A stretch of 9,171 nucleotides of DNA, from contig CAKSHV010000035.1 of assembly GCA_934457515.1 (NCBI GenBank), forward strand, positions 1-9,171, in the 5' to 3' direction. The notes beneath the pieces were generated by a model. That model did not search any database and was not told where the DNA came from. It was given only the letters and a program-made list of their open reading frames with translations. Positions within the stretch are counted from its first letter, which is position 1, and each line of letters starts with the position of its first letter. A program made the position numbers and the translations under genes. Shown in pieces: positions 1-6,645 of this stretch. The DNA comes from an uncultured Clostridia bacterium. Its GTDB lineage: Bacteria > Bacillota > Clostridia > RGIG6154.

Positions 1-10
1 GAATGGACCA

Positions 11-1315
11 ATGCACAATTATTACCAAAAGGAAATTGAAACGGCTCCTTATGAAAAAATAAGAGAGCTTCAAAACGAAAGACTTGTAAAACAAGTTAAA
101 AGAGTTTATGAAAATGTAGAATATTATCGCAAAAAAATGGACGAAAAGGGCGTTAAACCCGAAGACATACATTCGGTTGATGACATTGTTTTACTGCCGT
201 TTACCGAAAAAACCGACCTGCGCGACGAATTTCCTTTCGGGCTGTTTGCCGCGCCGAAAAGCGATATTGTCCGCATTCAGGGCTCGTCCGGCACGACCGG
301 AAAACCGATTGTTGCGGGTTACACACAAAATGACATCGACGTGTGGACTGAAATGATGGCAAGAGCTCTGACAGCTGCCGGTGCAGACAAAAACGACATT
401 ATTCAGATTTGCTACGGCTACGGATTGTTCACGGGCGGTCTCGGAACACATCAGGGCGCGACAAAAATCGGCGCCATGGTTGTTCCCATGTCCAGCGGCA
501 ACACCCGACGTCAGATTATGATGATGCGCGAGCTTGGCTCCACCATGCTTTGCTGCACACCGTCTTACGCAACCTATCTCGGTGAAACGATTAAAGAAAT
601 GGGAATTCCGCCCGAGGAAATCAAATTGAAATCCGGCGTTTTCGGTGCAGAACCGTGGACGGAGGAAATGCGGCGGCATATTGAAGAGCTTTTGCATATC
701 GACGCATGCGATATTTACGGGTTAACTGAAATTTCGGGTCCGGGTGTTGCATTTGAATGTTTGGAAAAACACGGTATGCACATCAACGAAGACCATGTGC
801 TTGCCGAAATCATTGACCCTGTAACCGAAAAACAGCTTCCTTACGGCACGCCGGGCGAGCTGGTGTTCACCACCATCACCAAAGAGGGCATGCCTATGAT
901 TCGTTACAGAACGCACGACATCTGCACGCTGACCGATGAAAAATGTGCCTGCGGCAGAACCCTTGTCCGCATGGGCAGAATCACCGGCAGAACGGACGAT
1001 ATGATTGTTATCCGCGGCGTGAATGTATTCCCGAGCCAGATTGAGTCGGTTCTGGTCAGCACAAACGGCGTTGCTCCGCACTATGTTTTGGTGGTTGACC
1101 GTGTGAACTCCTCCGACACACTGGAGGTTAAAGTGGAACTGACCGAGGAAATGTTCTCCGATACTGTTTCGCACATTGAAGAACTGAAAGCAAAAATCGG
1201 CGCAGAAATCAAGTCGGTTGTGGGCATTTTGGCAAAAGTCAGCCTTGTTCCGCCCAAATCCATTCCGCGTTCCGAGGGCAAAGCAAAGCGCGTTATCGAT
1301 AACCGCAAATTATAA
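11..1315 (+). CDS. paaK: Phenylacetate-CoA ligase family protein (AMP-forming)
   Basis: This 434-aa protein is a member of the adenylate-forming CoA ligase superfamily. It would activate an aryl or aryl-acetic acid with ATP to an acyl-AMP and then transfer the acyl group to CoA in the cytoplasm. Visible motifs are the phosphate-binding loop SSGTTGKP at residues 92-99, DIYGLTE at 234-240, YRTHD at 299-303, [10 protein letters not shown] near 322-331, and a C-terminal PRSEGKAKR stretch in which K424 is the expected adenylation lysine. A CACGR cysteine pair sits near 312-316. The length matches the family (about 430 aa). The ATG at 11 gives the usual N-terminus (KEIET...RVYENV.YYRKK), but only ten upstream bases are visible, so its ribosome site is mostly outside the window. 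The ACT-domain gene follows 29 bases (21 to the first possible ATG) downstream. In related anaerobes this pair commonly follows indolepyruvate:ferredoxin oxidoreductase genes, which suggests arylacetate or arylpyruvate metabolism; that is inference, and the substrate could be another aryl acid. Confidence 0.93.
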   Translation: MHNYYQKEIETAPYEKIRELQNERLVKQVKRVYENVEYYRKKMDEKGVKPEDIHSVDDIVLLPFTEKTDLRDEFPFGLFAAPKSDIVRIQGSSGTTGKPIVAGYTQNDIDVWTEMMARALTAAGADKNDIIQICYGYGLFTGGLGTHQGATKIGAMVVPMSSGNTRRQIMMMRELGSTMLCCTPSYATYLGETIKEMGIPPEEIKLKSGVFGAEPWTEEMRRHIEELLHIDACDIYGLTEISGPGVAFECLEKHGMHINEDHVLAEIIDPVTEKQLPYGTPGELVFTTITKEGMPMIRYRTHDICTLTDEKCACGRTLVRMGRITGRTDDMIVIRGVNVFPSQIESVLVSTNGVAPHYVLVVDRVNSSDTLEVKVELTEEMFSDTVSHIEELKAKIGAEIKSVVGILAKVSLVPPKSIPRSEGKAKRVIDNRKL

Positions 1316-1344
1316 GGCAAAGCGCCAAAGAAAGGATGAATTTT

Positions 1345-1782
1345 ATGTTTGTACGTCAAATTTCCATTTATCTTGAAAACATCAGAGGTTCTCTGCGCGA
1401 GCTGACCCAACTGCTCGGCGAAAACGGCATTGATTTAAAAGCGCTTTCTATTGCAGACACGTCAAGCTTCGGCATTGTGCGCTGCATTGTTAAAGAAAGC
1501 GACATTGAAAAGACGACCGCTCTGCTTCGCGAGAACGGACACATTGCAAAGGTGAACAACGTTATCTGCGTTTGCGTGCCCGACAAGCCGCTTGGGCTGT
1601 GCAACATTTTAACTCTGCTTGAAAACGCGGGTATTTCGATTGAATACACCTATTCTTTCTACAAAAACACCGGTGACAATGCAGTTTTAATTATCCGTCC
1701 GTCCGAAAAACGCCGTTCGGTTCAGATTTTTGAAGAAAACGGCATTAAAATGCTGGAACAGGCTGATATTGACCAATTTTAA
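1345..1782 (+). CDS. Tandem ACT-domain protein
   Basis: This is a small cytoplasmic protein of about 145 aa made of two ACT domains, the beta-alpha-beta modules that usually bind amino acids. The first covers about residues 1-70 (VRQISIYLENIRGSLREL..., with the glycine turn typical of the ligand site). The second covers about 70-140 (ICVCVPDKPLGLCNIL...IEYTYSF). No catalytic domain is attached, so a regulatory or amino-acid-sensing role is likely. I chose the ATG at 1345 because AAAGGA at 1331-1336 stands at normal ribosome-site spacing from it. The in-frame ATG at 1336 overlaps that site and would add only MNF. The gene lies 29 bases after the CoA ligase gene on the same strand, so the two are probably one transcript. 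ACT proteins next to this ligase type are a recurring arrangement in anaerobes, consistent with aromatic amino-acid control, but the ligand is not deducible here. Confidence 0.88.
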   Translation: MFVRQISIYLENIRGSLRELTQLLGENGIDLKALSIADTSSFGIVRCIVKESDIEKTTALLRENGHIAKVNNVICVCVPDKPLGLCNILTLLENAGISIEYTYSFYKNTGDNAVLIIRPSEKRRSVQIFEENGIKMLEQADIDQF

Positions 1783-1791
1783 TCATCAGAT

Positions 1792-1822
1792 AACCCCCCG
1801 CGGCAAATTGCCGCGGGGGGTT
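1792..1822 (+). terminator. GC-rich hairpin after the ACT gene
   Basis: A perfect 13-bp stem (1792-1804 with 1810-1822, core CCCCCCGCGG/CCGCGGGGGG) with a five-base loop lies 10 bases after the ACT-gene stop. There is no strong T-run after it (it continues cgttatg), so it is a weak classical terminator. It may act as an mRNA 3'-end stabiliser, with real termination at the hairpin at 2142-2175. Confidence 0.6.
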
Positions 1823-1830
1823 CGTTATGA

Positions 1831-2140
1831 AAAGGGTGTTTGAGGGATTTTCCCTCAAAATTAAAATATGCCAAAAATTAAAATGAAGGTTTTGCCCTGA
1901 AAGGGCATCGTGAAATGCGGCGCAGCCAAATTTCACGAAAAAGGAAAAGCAACGGAGCGGCGTTGAGCTTTTTGAACATAAAAAGCGAAACATGCGCAGT
2001 TTGCTTTGACGCGTGCCTGATTTTTGGCTCATTGCAAGGGCTGGCGCGGTGAGCGCCGTGCGAACGTAAGCCCTTGTCCTCAAAGAGAATGCGAGCGCAG
2101 CTCGTTTTCTCTTTGAAAGTGTCGACTTTATCGACACGCT
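1831..2140. repeat. Structured intergenic repeat, copy 1 (long form)
   Basis: This 310-bp element fills most of the gene-free gap between the convergent ACT and metal-ATPase genes; a shorter copy is at 5191-5388. In plus-strand order it folds into the following. Hairpin A is TTTGAGGGA/TCCCTCAAA (1839-1847/1851-1859). A long-range stem GCCAAAAAT/ATTTTTGGC (1870-1878/2020-2028) encloses several hairpins at 1893-1907, 1908-1938, 1945-1972 and 1982-2007. A third block is an 8-bp stem CAAGGGCT/AGCCCTTG (2035-2042/2069-2076) holding GGCGC/GCGCC (2043-2047/2053-2057) and a GTGCGAAC mini-hairpin. Then come CAAAGAGAA/TTCTCTTTG (2081-2089/2107-2115) and GTGTCGA/TCGACAC (2119-2125/2131-2137). Open reading frames running through it on the minus strand resemble no protein I recognise. 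I saw no terminal inverted repeats or target duplications. Confidence 0.82.
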
Positions 2141-2141
2141 A

Positions 2142-2175
2142 AAAGCTGAACGGTAAACCGTTCAGCTTTATTTTT
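2142..2175 (+). terminator. Intrinsic terminator at the end of repeat copy 1
   Basis: A perfect 12-bp stem (2142-2153 with 2158-2169, AAAGCTGAACGG/CCGTTCAGCTTT) with a taaa tetraloop is followed on the plus strand by ATTTTT. It should end plus-strand transcripts coming from the CoA ligase/ACT genes. It also lies directly after the ATPase stop codon on the minus strand, where the following T-run is only TTTT, so it may work in both directions with less strength leftward. The T-run overlaps the ATPase stop codon. Confidence 0.82.
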
Positions 2176-4054
2176 AATCTTTGTATTTCAAGGCGCGGAT
2201 TGCATTTAAAACCGCGATGACCATAACGCCCACATCGGCGAAAATCGCCGCCCACATGTTGGCGAAACCCGCTGCCGTAAGCGCCAAGCAGCCGAATTTT
2301 ACAATCAGCGAGAACCAGATGTTTTGTTTTACGATGCGTATGCATTTCCTTGAAATGCCGATAGCTTTTGCAATTTGCATGGGGTCGTCGTCCATTAAAA
2401 CAACGTCTGCCGCCTCAATTGCCGCGTCACTGCCCATAGCGCCCATGGCTATGCCGATGTCCGCACGGGTCAGCACAGGTGCGTCGTTAATGCCGTCCCC
2501 CACAAAGGCAACCTGATCTTTTTTGCCTTCTTTTGCAAGAATTTCTTCCACTTTTGCCACTTTATCCGCCGGCATAAGCTCGCTGTGCACTTCGTCTACG
2601 CCAAGGGCTTGCGCAACAGACTCCGCAACGCGTTTCGCGTCACCGGTCAGCATAACGGTTTTACGCACACCAAGGTCTTTCAGGCGTGAAATTGCCTCTT
2701 TCGCGTTCGGCTTTATCACGTCCGAAATCACAATGTGCCCTGCATACATGCCCTCGCACGCCACATGAATAATCGTGCCGACGCTGTGACAGTCAACAAA
2801 TGCAGCGCCGACTGTTTTCATCAGTTTACTGTTGCCGACCGCAACGGCTTTTCCGTCAACCTTCGCCAATATGCCTTCACCGCTGATTTCTTCAATATCA
2901 GAAACACGCGAGCGGTCAATCGGCTTGCCGTATGCCTTTTTCAGACTTTTACTGATCGGATGAGAAGACGCGCACTCTGCAAGCGCAGCAATTTCAATCA
3001 AGGCACTTTCGTCTATCACATTGTGGTGCACCGCCGTTACGGCAAACACGCCTTTTGTCAGTGTGCCCGTTTTGTCAAACACGATATATTTGGTTTCGGA
3101 AAGCGCCTCTAAGTAGTTCGAACCTTTGATTAAAACGCCCTCGCGGCTCGCACCGCCGATTCCGGCAAAGAAGCTAAGCGGAATACTGATAACCAAAGCG
3201 CACGGGCAGCTTACGACAAGGAACGTCAGTGCACGGTACAGCCAAACCGAAAAGTCAGCCGATAACCCAAAAACAAAGCGCGCACCCGGAACAAGCAGTC
3301 CCAAAGCGATTGCCGCAAAACATACGGCGGGGGTATAAATTTTGGCAAAGCGGGATATAAACGCCTCGGATTTTGATTTTCTCGAGCTTGCGTTTTCCAC
3401 CAAATCCAAAATTTTAGAAACGGTAGATTCGCCGAACTCTTTGGTGGTTTTAATTTTCAAAACGCTGTTTAAATTGATGCAGCCGCTGATGATTTCATCG
3501 CCCGGCTTTACATCGCGCGGCAGGCTTTCACCCGTAAGCGCCGCGGTATTTAGGCTGCCGCTGCCGCTTTCCACAATGCCGTCAAGCGGCACTTTTTCGC
3601 CCGGCTGCACCACGATGATGCTGCCTGTATGCACTTCGTCCGGATCGACTTTCGTCAGTTTCCCGTCTTGCTCGATATTGGCATAATCGGGACGAATATC
3701 CATAAGAGATGTGATATTCTTTCTGCTTTTTCCGACCGCATAGCTTTGGAACAGCTCGCCGATTTGGTAAAACAGCATAACGGCAATACATTCCGAATAG
3801 TCGCCGCTTTTCGTCCAGATTGCCAAGCCGAACGCGCCGACCGTTGCCAGTGCCATTAGGAAGTTTTCGTCAAACGCGCGGCCGTTTATAATGCCCTGTC
3901 CCGCTTTTTTCAAAATGTCGTATCCGATGATTAAGTATGCGGCAAGGTATGCCAAAAGCCGCGGGATGCCGCTTATGGGAATGAATTTAAGCGCAATCAG
4001 CATAACAGCGGTAATGAGTATCCGAACCAGCATTTTTTTCTGTTTCTTTGTCAT
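2174..4054 (-). CDS. cadA: P1B-type heavy-metal translocating ATPase (Zn/Cd/Pb)
   Basis: This 626-aa membrane pump couples ATP hydrolysis to export of a soft divalent metal, probably Zn(II), Cd(II) or Pb(II). Visible landmarks are TGES in the actuator domain (174-177), the membrane CPC metal site (283-285), the phosphorylated aspartate D327 in DKTGT, the P1B signature HP pair at 365-366, and GDGINDAP at 519-526. K586 in the next-to-last membrane segment and D607 in the last (ADVG) are the residue pair typical of the Zn/Cd/Pb subgroup (P1B-2). About six to eight membrane segments are apparent. The protein starts directly with a basic stretch and the first membrane helix, so it lacks the usual N-terminal HMA domain; that domain is encoded by the separate gene 30 bases upstream. 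The ATG at 4054 follows a GGAGG site at good spacing. The symbol could equally be zntA; the exact metal is inferred from motifs only. Confidence 0.95.
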   Translation of the reverse strand: MTKKQKKMLVRILITAVMLIALKFIPISGIPRLLAYLAAYLIIGYDILKKAGQGIINGRAFDENFLMALATVGAFGLAIWTKSGDYSECIAVMLFYQIGELFQSYAVGKSRKNITSLMDIRPDYANIEQDGKLTKVDPDEVHTGSIIVVQPGEKVPLDGIVESGSGSLNTAALTGESLPRDVKPGDEIISGCINLNSVLKIKTTKEFGESTVSKILDLVENASSRKSKSEAFISRFAKIYTPAVCFAAIALGLLVPGARFVFGLSADFSVWLYRALTFLVVSCPCALVISIPLSFFAGIGGASREGVLIKGSNYLEALSETKYIVFDKTGTLTKGVFAVTAVHHNVIDESALIEIAALAECASSHPISKSLKKAYGKPIDRSRVSDIEEISGEGILAKVDGKAVAVGNSKLMKTVGAAFVDCHSVGTIIHVACEGMYAGHIVISDVIKPNAKEAISRLKDLGVRKTVMLTGDAKRVAESVAQALGVDEVHSELMPADKVAKVEEILAKEGKKDQVAFVGDGINDAPVLTRADIGIAMGAMGSDAAIEAADVVLMDDDPMQIAKAIGISRKCIRIVKQNIWFSLIVKFGCLALTAAGFANMWAAIFADVGVMVIAVLNAIRALKYKD

Positions 4055-4084
4055 TTTTCTCGCCTCCGCCTGATTTTTTAAATT

Positions 4085-4303
4085 TTAAAGTTCAATTTCG
4101 CAGTCCGGTTCAACCTTTTTGCAAGCCTTTAAAACGGCTTTCATAACCTTTTTCTCGTCCTGACCTTCTTCAAACTCAACAATCATTTTCTGCGTCATGA
4201 AATTAACGGTTGCGTTTAAAACGCCTTCGGTTTTCTTTGCCGCATCTTCCATTAAATTTGCGCAGTTTGCACAGTCCACTTCAATTGCATATGTTTTTTT
4301 CAT
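4085..4303 (-). CDS. Stand-alone heavy-metal-associated (HMA) domain protein
   Basis: This 72-aa protein is a single HMA domain of the ferredoxin-like metallochaperone fold. The metal-binding CxxC is C11-C14 in VDCANCAN, close to the variant seen at the N-terminus of cadmium/zinc ATPases, where the usual GMTC form is replaced by DCANC. A conserved hydrophobic pattern follows (GVLNATVNF, KMIVEFEE, VMKAVLKACKK). I chose the ATG at 4303 because GGAGG sits eight bases upstream; the longer frame reading back to 4438 would run through the promoter region and has no sequence resembling the family. The gene is 30 bases ahead of the ATPase, which lacks this domain, so it most likely acts as that pump's detached metal-binding or regulatory domain, or as a chaperone delivering metal to it. 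Confidence 0.93.
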   Translation of the reverse strand: MKKTYAIEVDCANCANLMEDAAKKTEGVLNATVNFMTQKMIVEFEEGQDEKKVMKAVLKACKKVEPDCEIEL

Positions 4304-4331
4304 GTGTAATGCCTCCGAATATTTTTCATTT

Positions 4332-4364
4332 TCAATTAAACACTTGCTTAATTGATTCAATTGT
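4332..4364. promoter_or_regulatory. Candidate metal-responsive operator (dyad cluster)
   Basis: Two overlapping perfect dyads lie here: TCAATTAA (4332-4339) with TTAATTGA (4348-4355), separated by 8 bases, and AATTGA-T-TCAATT (4350-4362). They cover the rightward -35 and the start region of the leftward transcript, where a repressor would block both promoters. AT-rich imperfect dyads at promoters are typical of ArsR/SmtB operators. That the neighbouring regulator binds here is inference. Confidence 0.5.
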
Positions 4365-4372
4365 AGTATACT
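4344..4372 (+). promoter_or_regulatory. Rightward promoter for the ArsR-AraC gene
   Basis: A candidate -35 box TTGCTT (4344-4349) and -10 box TATACT (4367-4372) are separated by 17 bases, the sigma-A optimum. Transcription would start near 4379, about 90 bases before the regulator's start codon. The -10 is part of the palindrome AGTATACT shared with the opposing promoter. This is a sequence match only. Confidence 0.6.
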
Positions 4373-4393
4373 GAGAATTGAGGAAAAAATCAA
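4365..4393 (-). promoter_or_regulatory. Leftward promoter for the HMA-ATPase operon
   Basis: Read on the minus strand, a -35 box TTGATT (4393-4388) and a -10 box TATACT (4370-4365) are exactly 17 bases apart. Transcription would start near 4358, about 55 bases before the HMA start codon. It shares its -10 with the rightward promoter, so the two polymerases could not bind together. Confidence 0.68.
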
Positions 4394-4468
4394 GTCTTTT
4401 TTGCCCTGTCTTTCCAAAAAGGCGAACAACATTTCCAATCGGGCAGAATTTCAATAAGGAGATATGCT

Positions 4469-5179
4469 ATGAACGAATTAAAACTTCCGCACAACCACAG
4501 TGCAGGCACACATACCGAGGATTTATATAAAGAACTGCAAAATTTATCGGATTTCGAGGCTGTTTCGGATATTTTCAAGCAGTTAAGCGACCCAACGCGG
4601 GTGCGCATTTTCTGGCTGCTCAGCCACTGTGAGGAATGTGTGATTAACATTGCGGCGCTGCTTGACATGTCCAGCCCCGCTGTTTCGCACCATTTAAATT
4701 CTTTAACCGAAAGCGGACTGCTGGTGAGCCGCCGTGAGGGAAAAGAAGTGTATTACAAGGCAGACGACACGCGGCGCATTTATCTTTTGCACGAAATTGT
4801 TGAACAAGTGATGGAAATTGCCTGTCCCGAAAAAAAAGCGGATTTTAACGCCTCGCAGGAGGAAATTATCCGAAATGTGCACAACTATTTAATCGAGCAC
4901 ATCTCCGAGCGGATTACCATTGAAGAACTTTCCAAGAAATTTTTGATAAACACAACGACTTTAAAACAGGTGTTTAAAAAGGTGTACGGCACCACCATTG
5001 CGGCGCACATGAAAAAGCACCGTTTGGAACAGGCGGCGCTTTTGCTGATTAAAACAAACGATGATATTTTGTCGGTTGCGCGCGCCGTGGGGTATGAGAG
5101 TCAGAGCCGTTTCACGGCGGCGTTTAAGGAAACCTGCGGCTGTTTGCCGAGCGAATATCGGAAACAGCACGGTTCTTAA
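4469..5179 (+). CDS. ArsR/SmtB metal sensor fused to an AraC-type DNA-binding domain
   Basis: This 236-aa protein joins two DNA-binding modules. Residues about 30-118 form an ArsR/SmtB winged helix (FKQLSDPTRVRIFWLL, recognition stretch SSPAVSHHLNSL near 68-79, wing RREGKEVYYKADD). Residues about 132-232 form an AraC-type double helix-turn-helix (ITIEELSKKFLI...LKQVFKKVYG and ILSVARAVGYESQSRFTAAFKE). C57 aligns with the first cysteine of the ELCVC metal site of CadC-type sensors, C54 lies nearby, and the N-terminus carries H8, H10 and H15, so a mixed Cys/His metal site is plausible. The second cysteine of ELCVC is isoleucine, and the SmtB helix-5 ligands are not intact. AAGGAG stands seven bases before the ATG. 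It is divergent from the HMA-ATPase operon and most likely controls it and itself. ArsR proteins are usually about 100-120 aa, so the AraC extension is the unusual part. Confidence 0.9.
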   Translation: MNELKLPHNHSAGTHTEDLYKELQNLSDFEAVSDIFKQLSDPTRVRIFWLLSHCEECVINIAALLDMSSPAVSHHLNSLTESGLLVSRREGKEVYYKADDTRRIYLLHEIVEQVMEIACPEKKADFNASQEEIIRNVHNYLIEHISERITIEELSKKFLINTTTLKQVFKKVYGTTIAAHMKKHRLEQAALLLIKTNDDILSVARAVGYESQSRFTAAFKETCGCLPSEYRKQHGS

Positions 5180-5190
5180 ACAGAAGATGG

Positions 5191-5388
5191 AAAGGGAGTT
5201 TGAGGGAATTTCCCTCAAAATTTAAATTCGTAAAATCGCAGGACATGTGCCTGCGATTTTACTCCTTGCAAGGGCTGGCTTGCCTGACCTTTGGTTCCGG
5301 CAAGCCGTGCGAACGTAAGCCCTTGAATCAAAGAGAATACGAGTGTAACGAGTTTTCTCTTTGAAAGTGTCGGCTTTGCCGACACGCT
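5191..5388. repeat. Structured intergenic repeat, copy 2 (short form)
   Basis: This 198-bp element lies between the convergent regulator and hydF genes, in the same orientation as the longer copy at 1831-2140. In plus-strand order it holds hairpin A TTTGAGGGA/TCCCTCAAA (5199-5207/5211-5219); a 12-bp hairpin (5231-5242/5250-5261) where copy 1 has its large branched module; stem CAAGGGCT/AGCCCTTG (5269-5276/5318-5325) enclosing GGCTTGCC/GGCAAGCC (5277-5284/5299-5306) and the same GTGCGAAC mini-hairpin; stem CAAAGAGAA/TTCTCTTTG (5329-5337/5355-5363); and GTGTCGGC/GCCGACAC (5367-5374/5378-5385). Several stems differ in sequence from copy 1 yet remain paired. No protein is recognisable in it. Confidence 0.82.
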
Positions 5389-5389
5389 T

Positions 5390-5417
5390 AAAGTGGCTGC
5401 AACAGCAGCCACTTTTT
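5390..5417 (+). terminator. Intrinsic terminator after the ArsR-AraC gene and repeat copy 2
   Basis: A perfect 11-bp stem (5390-5400 with 5405-5415, AAAGTGGCTGC/GCAGCCACTTT) with an aaca loop runs into a TTTTT tract on the plus strand. It ends rightward transcription from the regulator. It touches the hydF stop codon on the other strand, where only TTT follows, so leftward termination there is weaker. Confidence 0.82.
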
Positions 5418-6615
5418 ATAAGTCTTCTAAAAGCTCCGGGAAAACGCTTAGGGAGCGCGTTAAAATGCCGTGCATATGGGCAATTAAAACGCCGTAATTG
5501 GTCATGGGAACGCCCGCGGTTTCGGCACGGTGCATACGGCTTGTCACTTCCCTTGCATTTAGCATGCAGCCGCCGCAGTGCACAACAAGCGCATATGGCG
5601 ACAAATCGCTTGGAAACGTTCCGCCCGAAGTAAATTCAAATTCAAACTCTTTGCCTGTAAATTTTTTAATCCAGTTCGGCAGTTTTACCGTTCCGATATC
5701 GCCGCACTGTCTGTGGTGGGTGCAGCCCTCGGAAATTAAAATTTTCTCTCCGCCTTGCAGTTTTTCCAGCGCAAATGCGCCTTTTACTGCACCCTCTAAG
5801 TACCCTTTAAAGCGGGCAAACAAAATGGAAAAAGAGGTTAGCGGCACGCTTTCGGGCACAATTTTTGAAACCACGCCGAACGCCTGACTGTCGGTTATTA
5901 CCATGGCGGGCGGATTTTTCAAAGCGTTTAAAGTTTGCTCTAATTCAAACTCGCGGCACAAAACCGGTATGCTGCCGTAATCTAAAATATCGCGCATGGT
6001 CTGCTGCTGTGGCAAAATCATTCTGCCTTTCGGTGCTGCCGCGTCAATGGGCGTAACCAAAACAACCACACTGCCGGGCGTTAGTTTATCGCTGATAATG
6101 CGGGTGTTTTCCGCCTCTTTCGGCGAAAGGGCCGCGATTTTCTCTTTTAATTCAAAAATTCCGCTTTTTGTTTTGGCGCTGACCGCGATTTCATTTTCGG
6201 CATTCCCGCCGTGAAAACCGCTTAAATCGCTTTTATTAACCGCAATGATATAGGGAATATTCCGCTCTTTAAAAAGGGAAATGAGTTCCGCTTCGGTTTG
6301 GCTTTTTTTTTCCGTTCCGTCGGTTACCAAAACCGCGACGTCCGTTTTTTCCAAAACGCGGCGGGTTTGCTGCACGCGCAAAGCACCGAGCTCCCCCAAA
6401 TCGTCAAAACCGGGCGTATCGATAACCGTCACGGGTCCCATGGGCAAAAGCTCCATACTTTTTGAAACCGGGTCGGTGGTTGTGCCCAAAACATCGGACA
6501 CAACGGACAGGTTCTGCCCTGTTACCGCATTAACTATGCTTGATTTACCCGCATTTCTTCTGCCGAAAAAGCCGATATGTACGCGAACGCCGGACGGCGT
6601 GTCATTTAAACCCAT
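5416..6615 (-). CDS. hydF: [FeFe]-hydrogenase maturation GTPase HydF
   Basis: HydF is the GTP-binding scaffold on which the di-iron subcluster of the hydrogenase H-cluster is assembled and from which it is handed to apo-hydrogenase. The N-terminal G domain shows all expected motifs: GRRNAGKS (18-25), a threonine run near 45-47, DTPG (66-69), NKSD (127-130) and SAK (146-148). A middle dimerisation domain follows, and the C-terminal iron-sulfur domain carries the family ligands: C298 with H300 in CTH, and HCGGC at 346-350 (C347 and C350). The length of 399 aa is normal. The ATG at 6615 follows a GGAGG site with good spacing. The gene lies 30 bases after hydG and ends the maturation operon. Confidence 0.97.
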   Translation of the reverse strand: MGLNDTPSGVRVHIGFFGRRNAGKSSIVNAVTGQNLSVVSDVLGTTTDPVSKSMELLPMGPVTVIDTPGFDDLGELGALRVQQTRRVLEKTDVAVLVTDGTEKKSQTEAELISLFKERNIPYIIAVNKSDLSGFHGGNAENEIAVSAKTKSGIFELKEKIAALSPKEAENTRIISDKLTPGSVVVLVTPIDAAAPKGRMILPQQQTMRDILDYGSIPVLCREFELEQTLNALKNPPAMVITDSQAFGVVSKIVPESVPLTSFSILFARFKGYLEGAVKGAFALEKLQGGEKILISEGCTHHRQCGDIGTVKLPNWIKKFTGKEFEFEFTSGGTFPSDLSPYALVVHCGGCMLNAREVTSRMHRAETAGVPMTNYGVLIAHMHGILTRSLSVFPELLEDL

Positions 6616-6645
6616 GTATTTTCCCTCCGTTTCGGTAAGTTTTAA

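Noticed and set aside
191..697. Long minus-strand frames inside the CoA ligase gene (191-697 and 722-1174)
   Set aside because: They lie opposite a clearly conserved enzyme, lack ribosome sites and read as low-information His/Asn-rich peptides typical of antisense frames.
1745..2137. A 130-codon open frame on the minus strand across repeat copy 1, and a similar one (5215-5412) across copy 2
   Set aside because: Both contain a shared TLSKRK-like peptide, but this follows from the shared repeat DNA. Neither has a convincing ribosome site, both run through perfect hairpins, and the rest of each peptide is unrelated.
1831..2140. Insertion sequence, miniature inverted-repeat transposon or CRISPR array
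   Set aside because: I see no transposase, no terminal inverted repeats spanning the element, no target-site duplication, and no regularly spaced direct repeats; the internal palindromes are all different from each other.
4304..4438. Longer N-terminus for the HMA protein, starting at 4438
   Set aside because: It would begin upstream of the predicted leftward promoter and cover both promoters; GGAGG points to the ATG at 4303, which gives the normal domain length.
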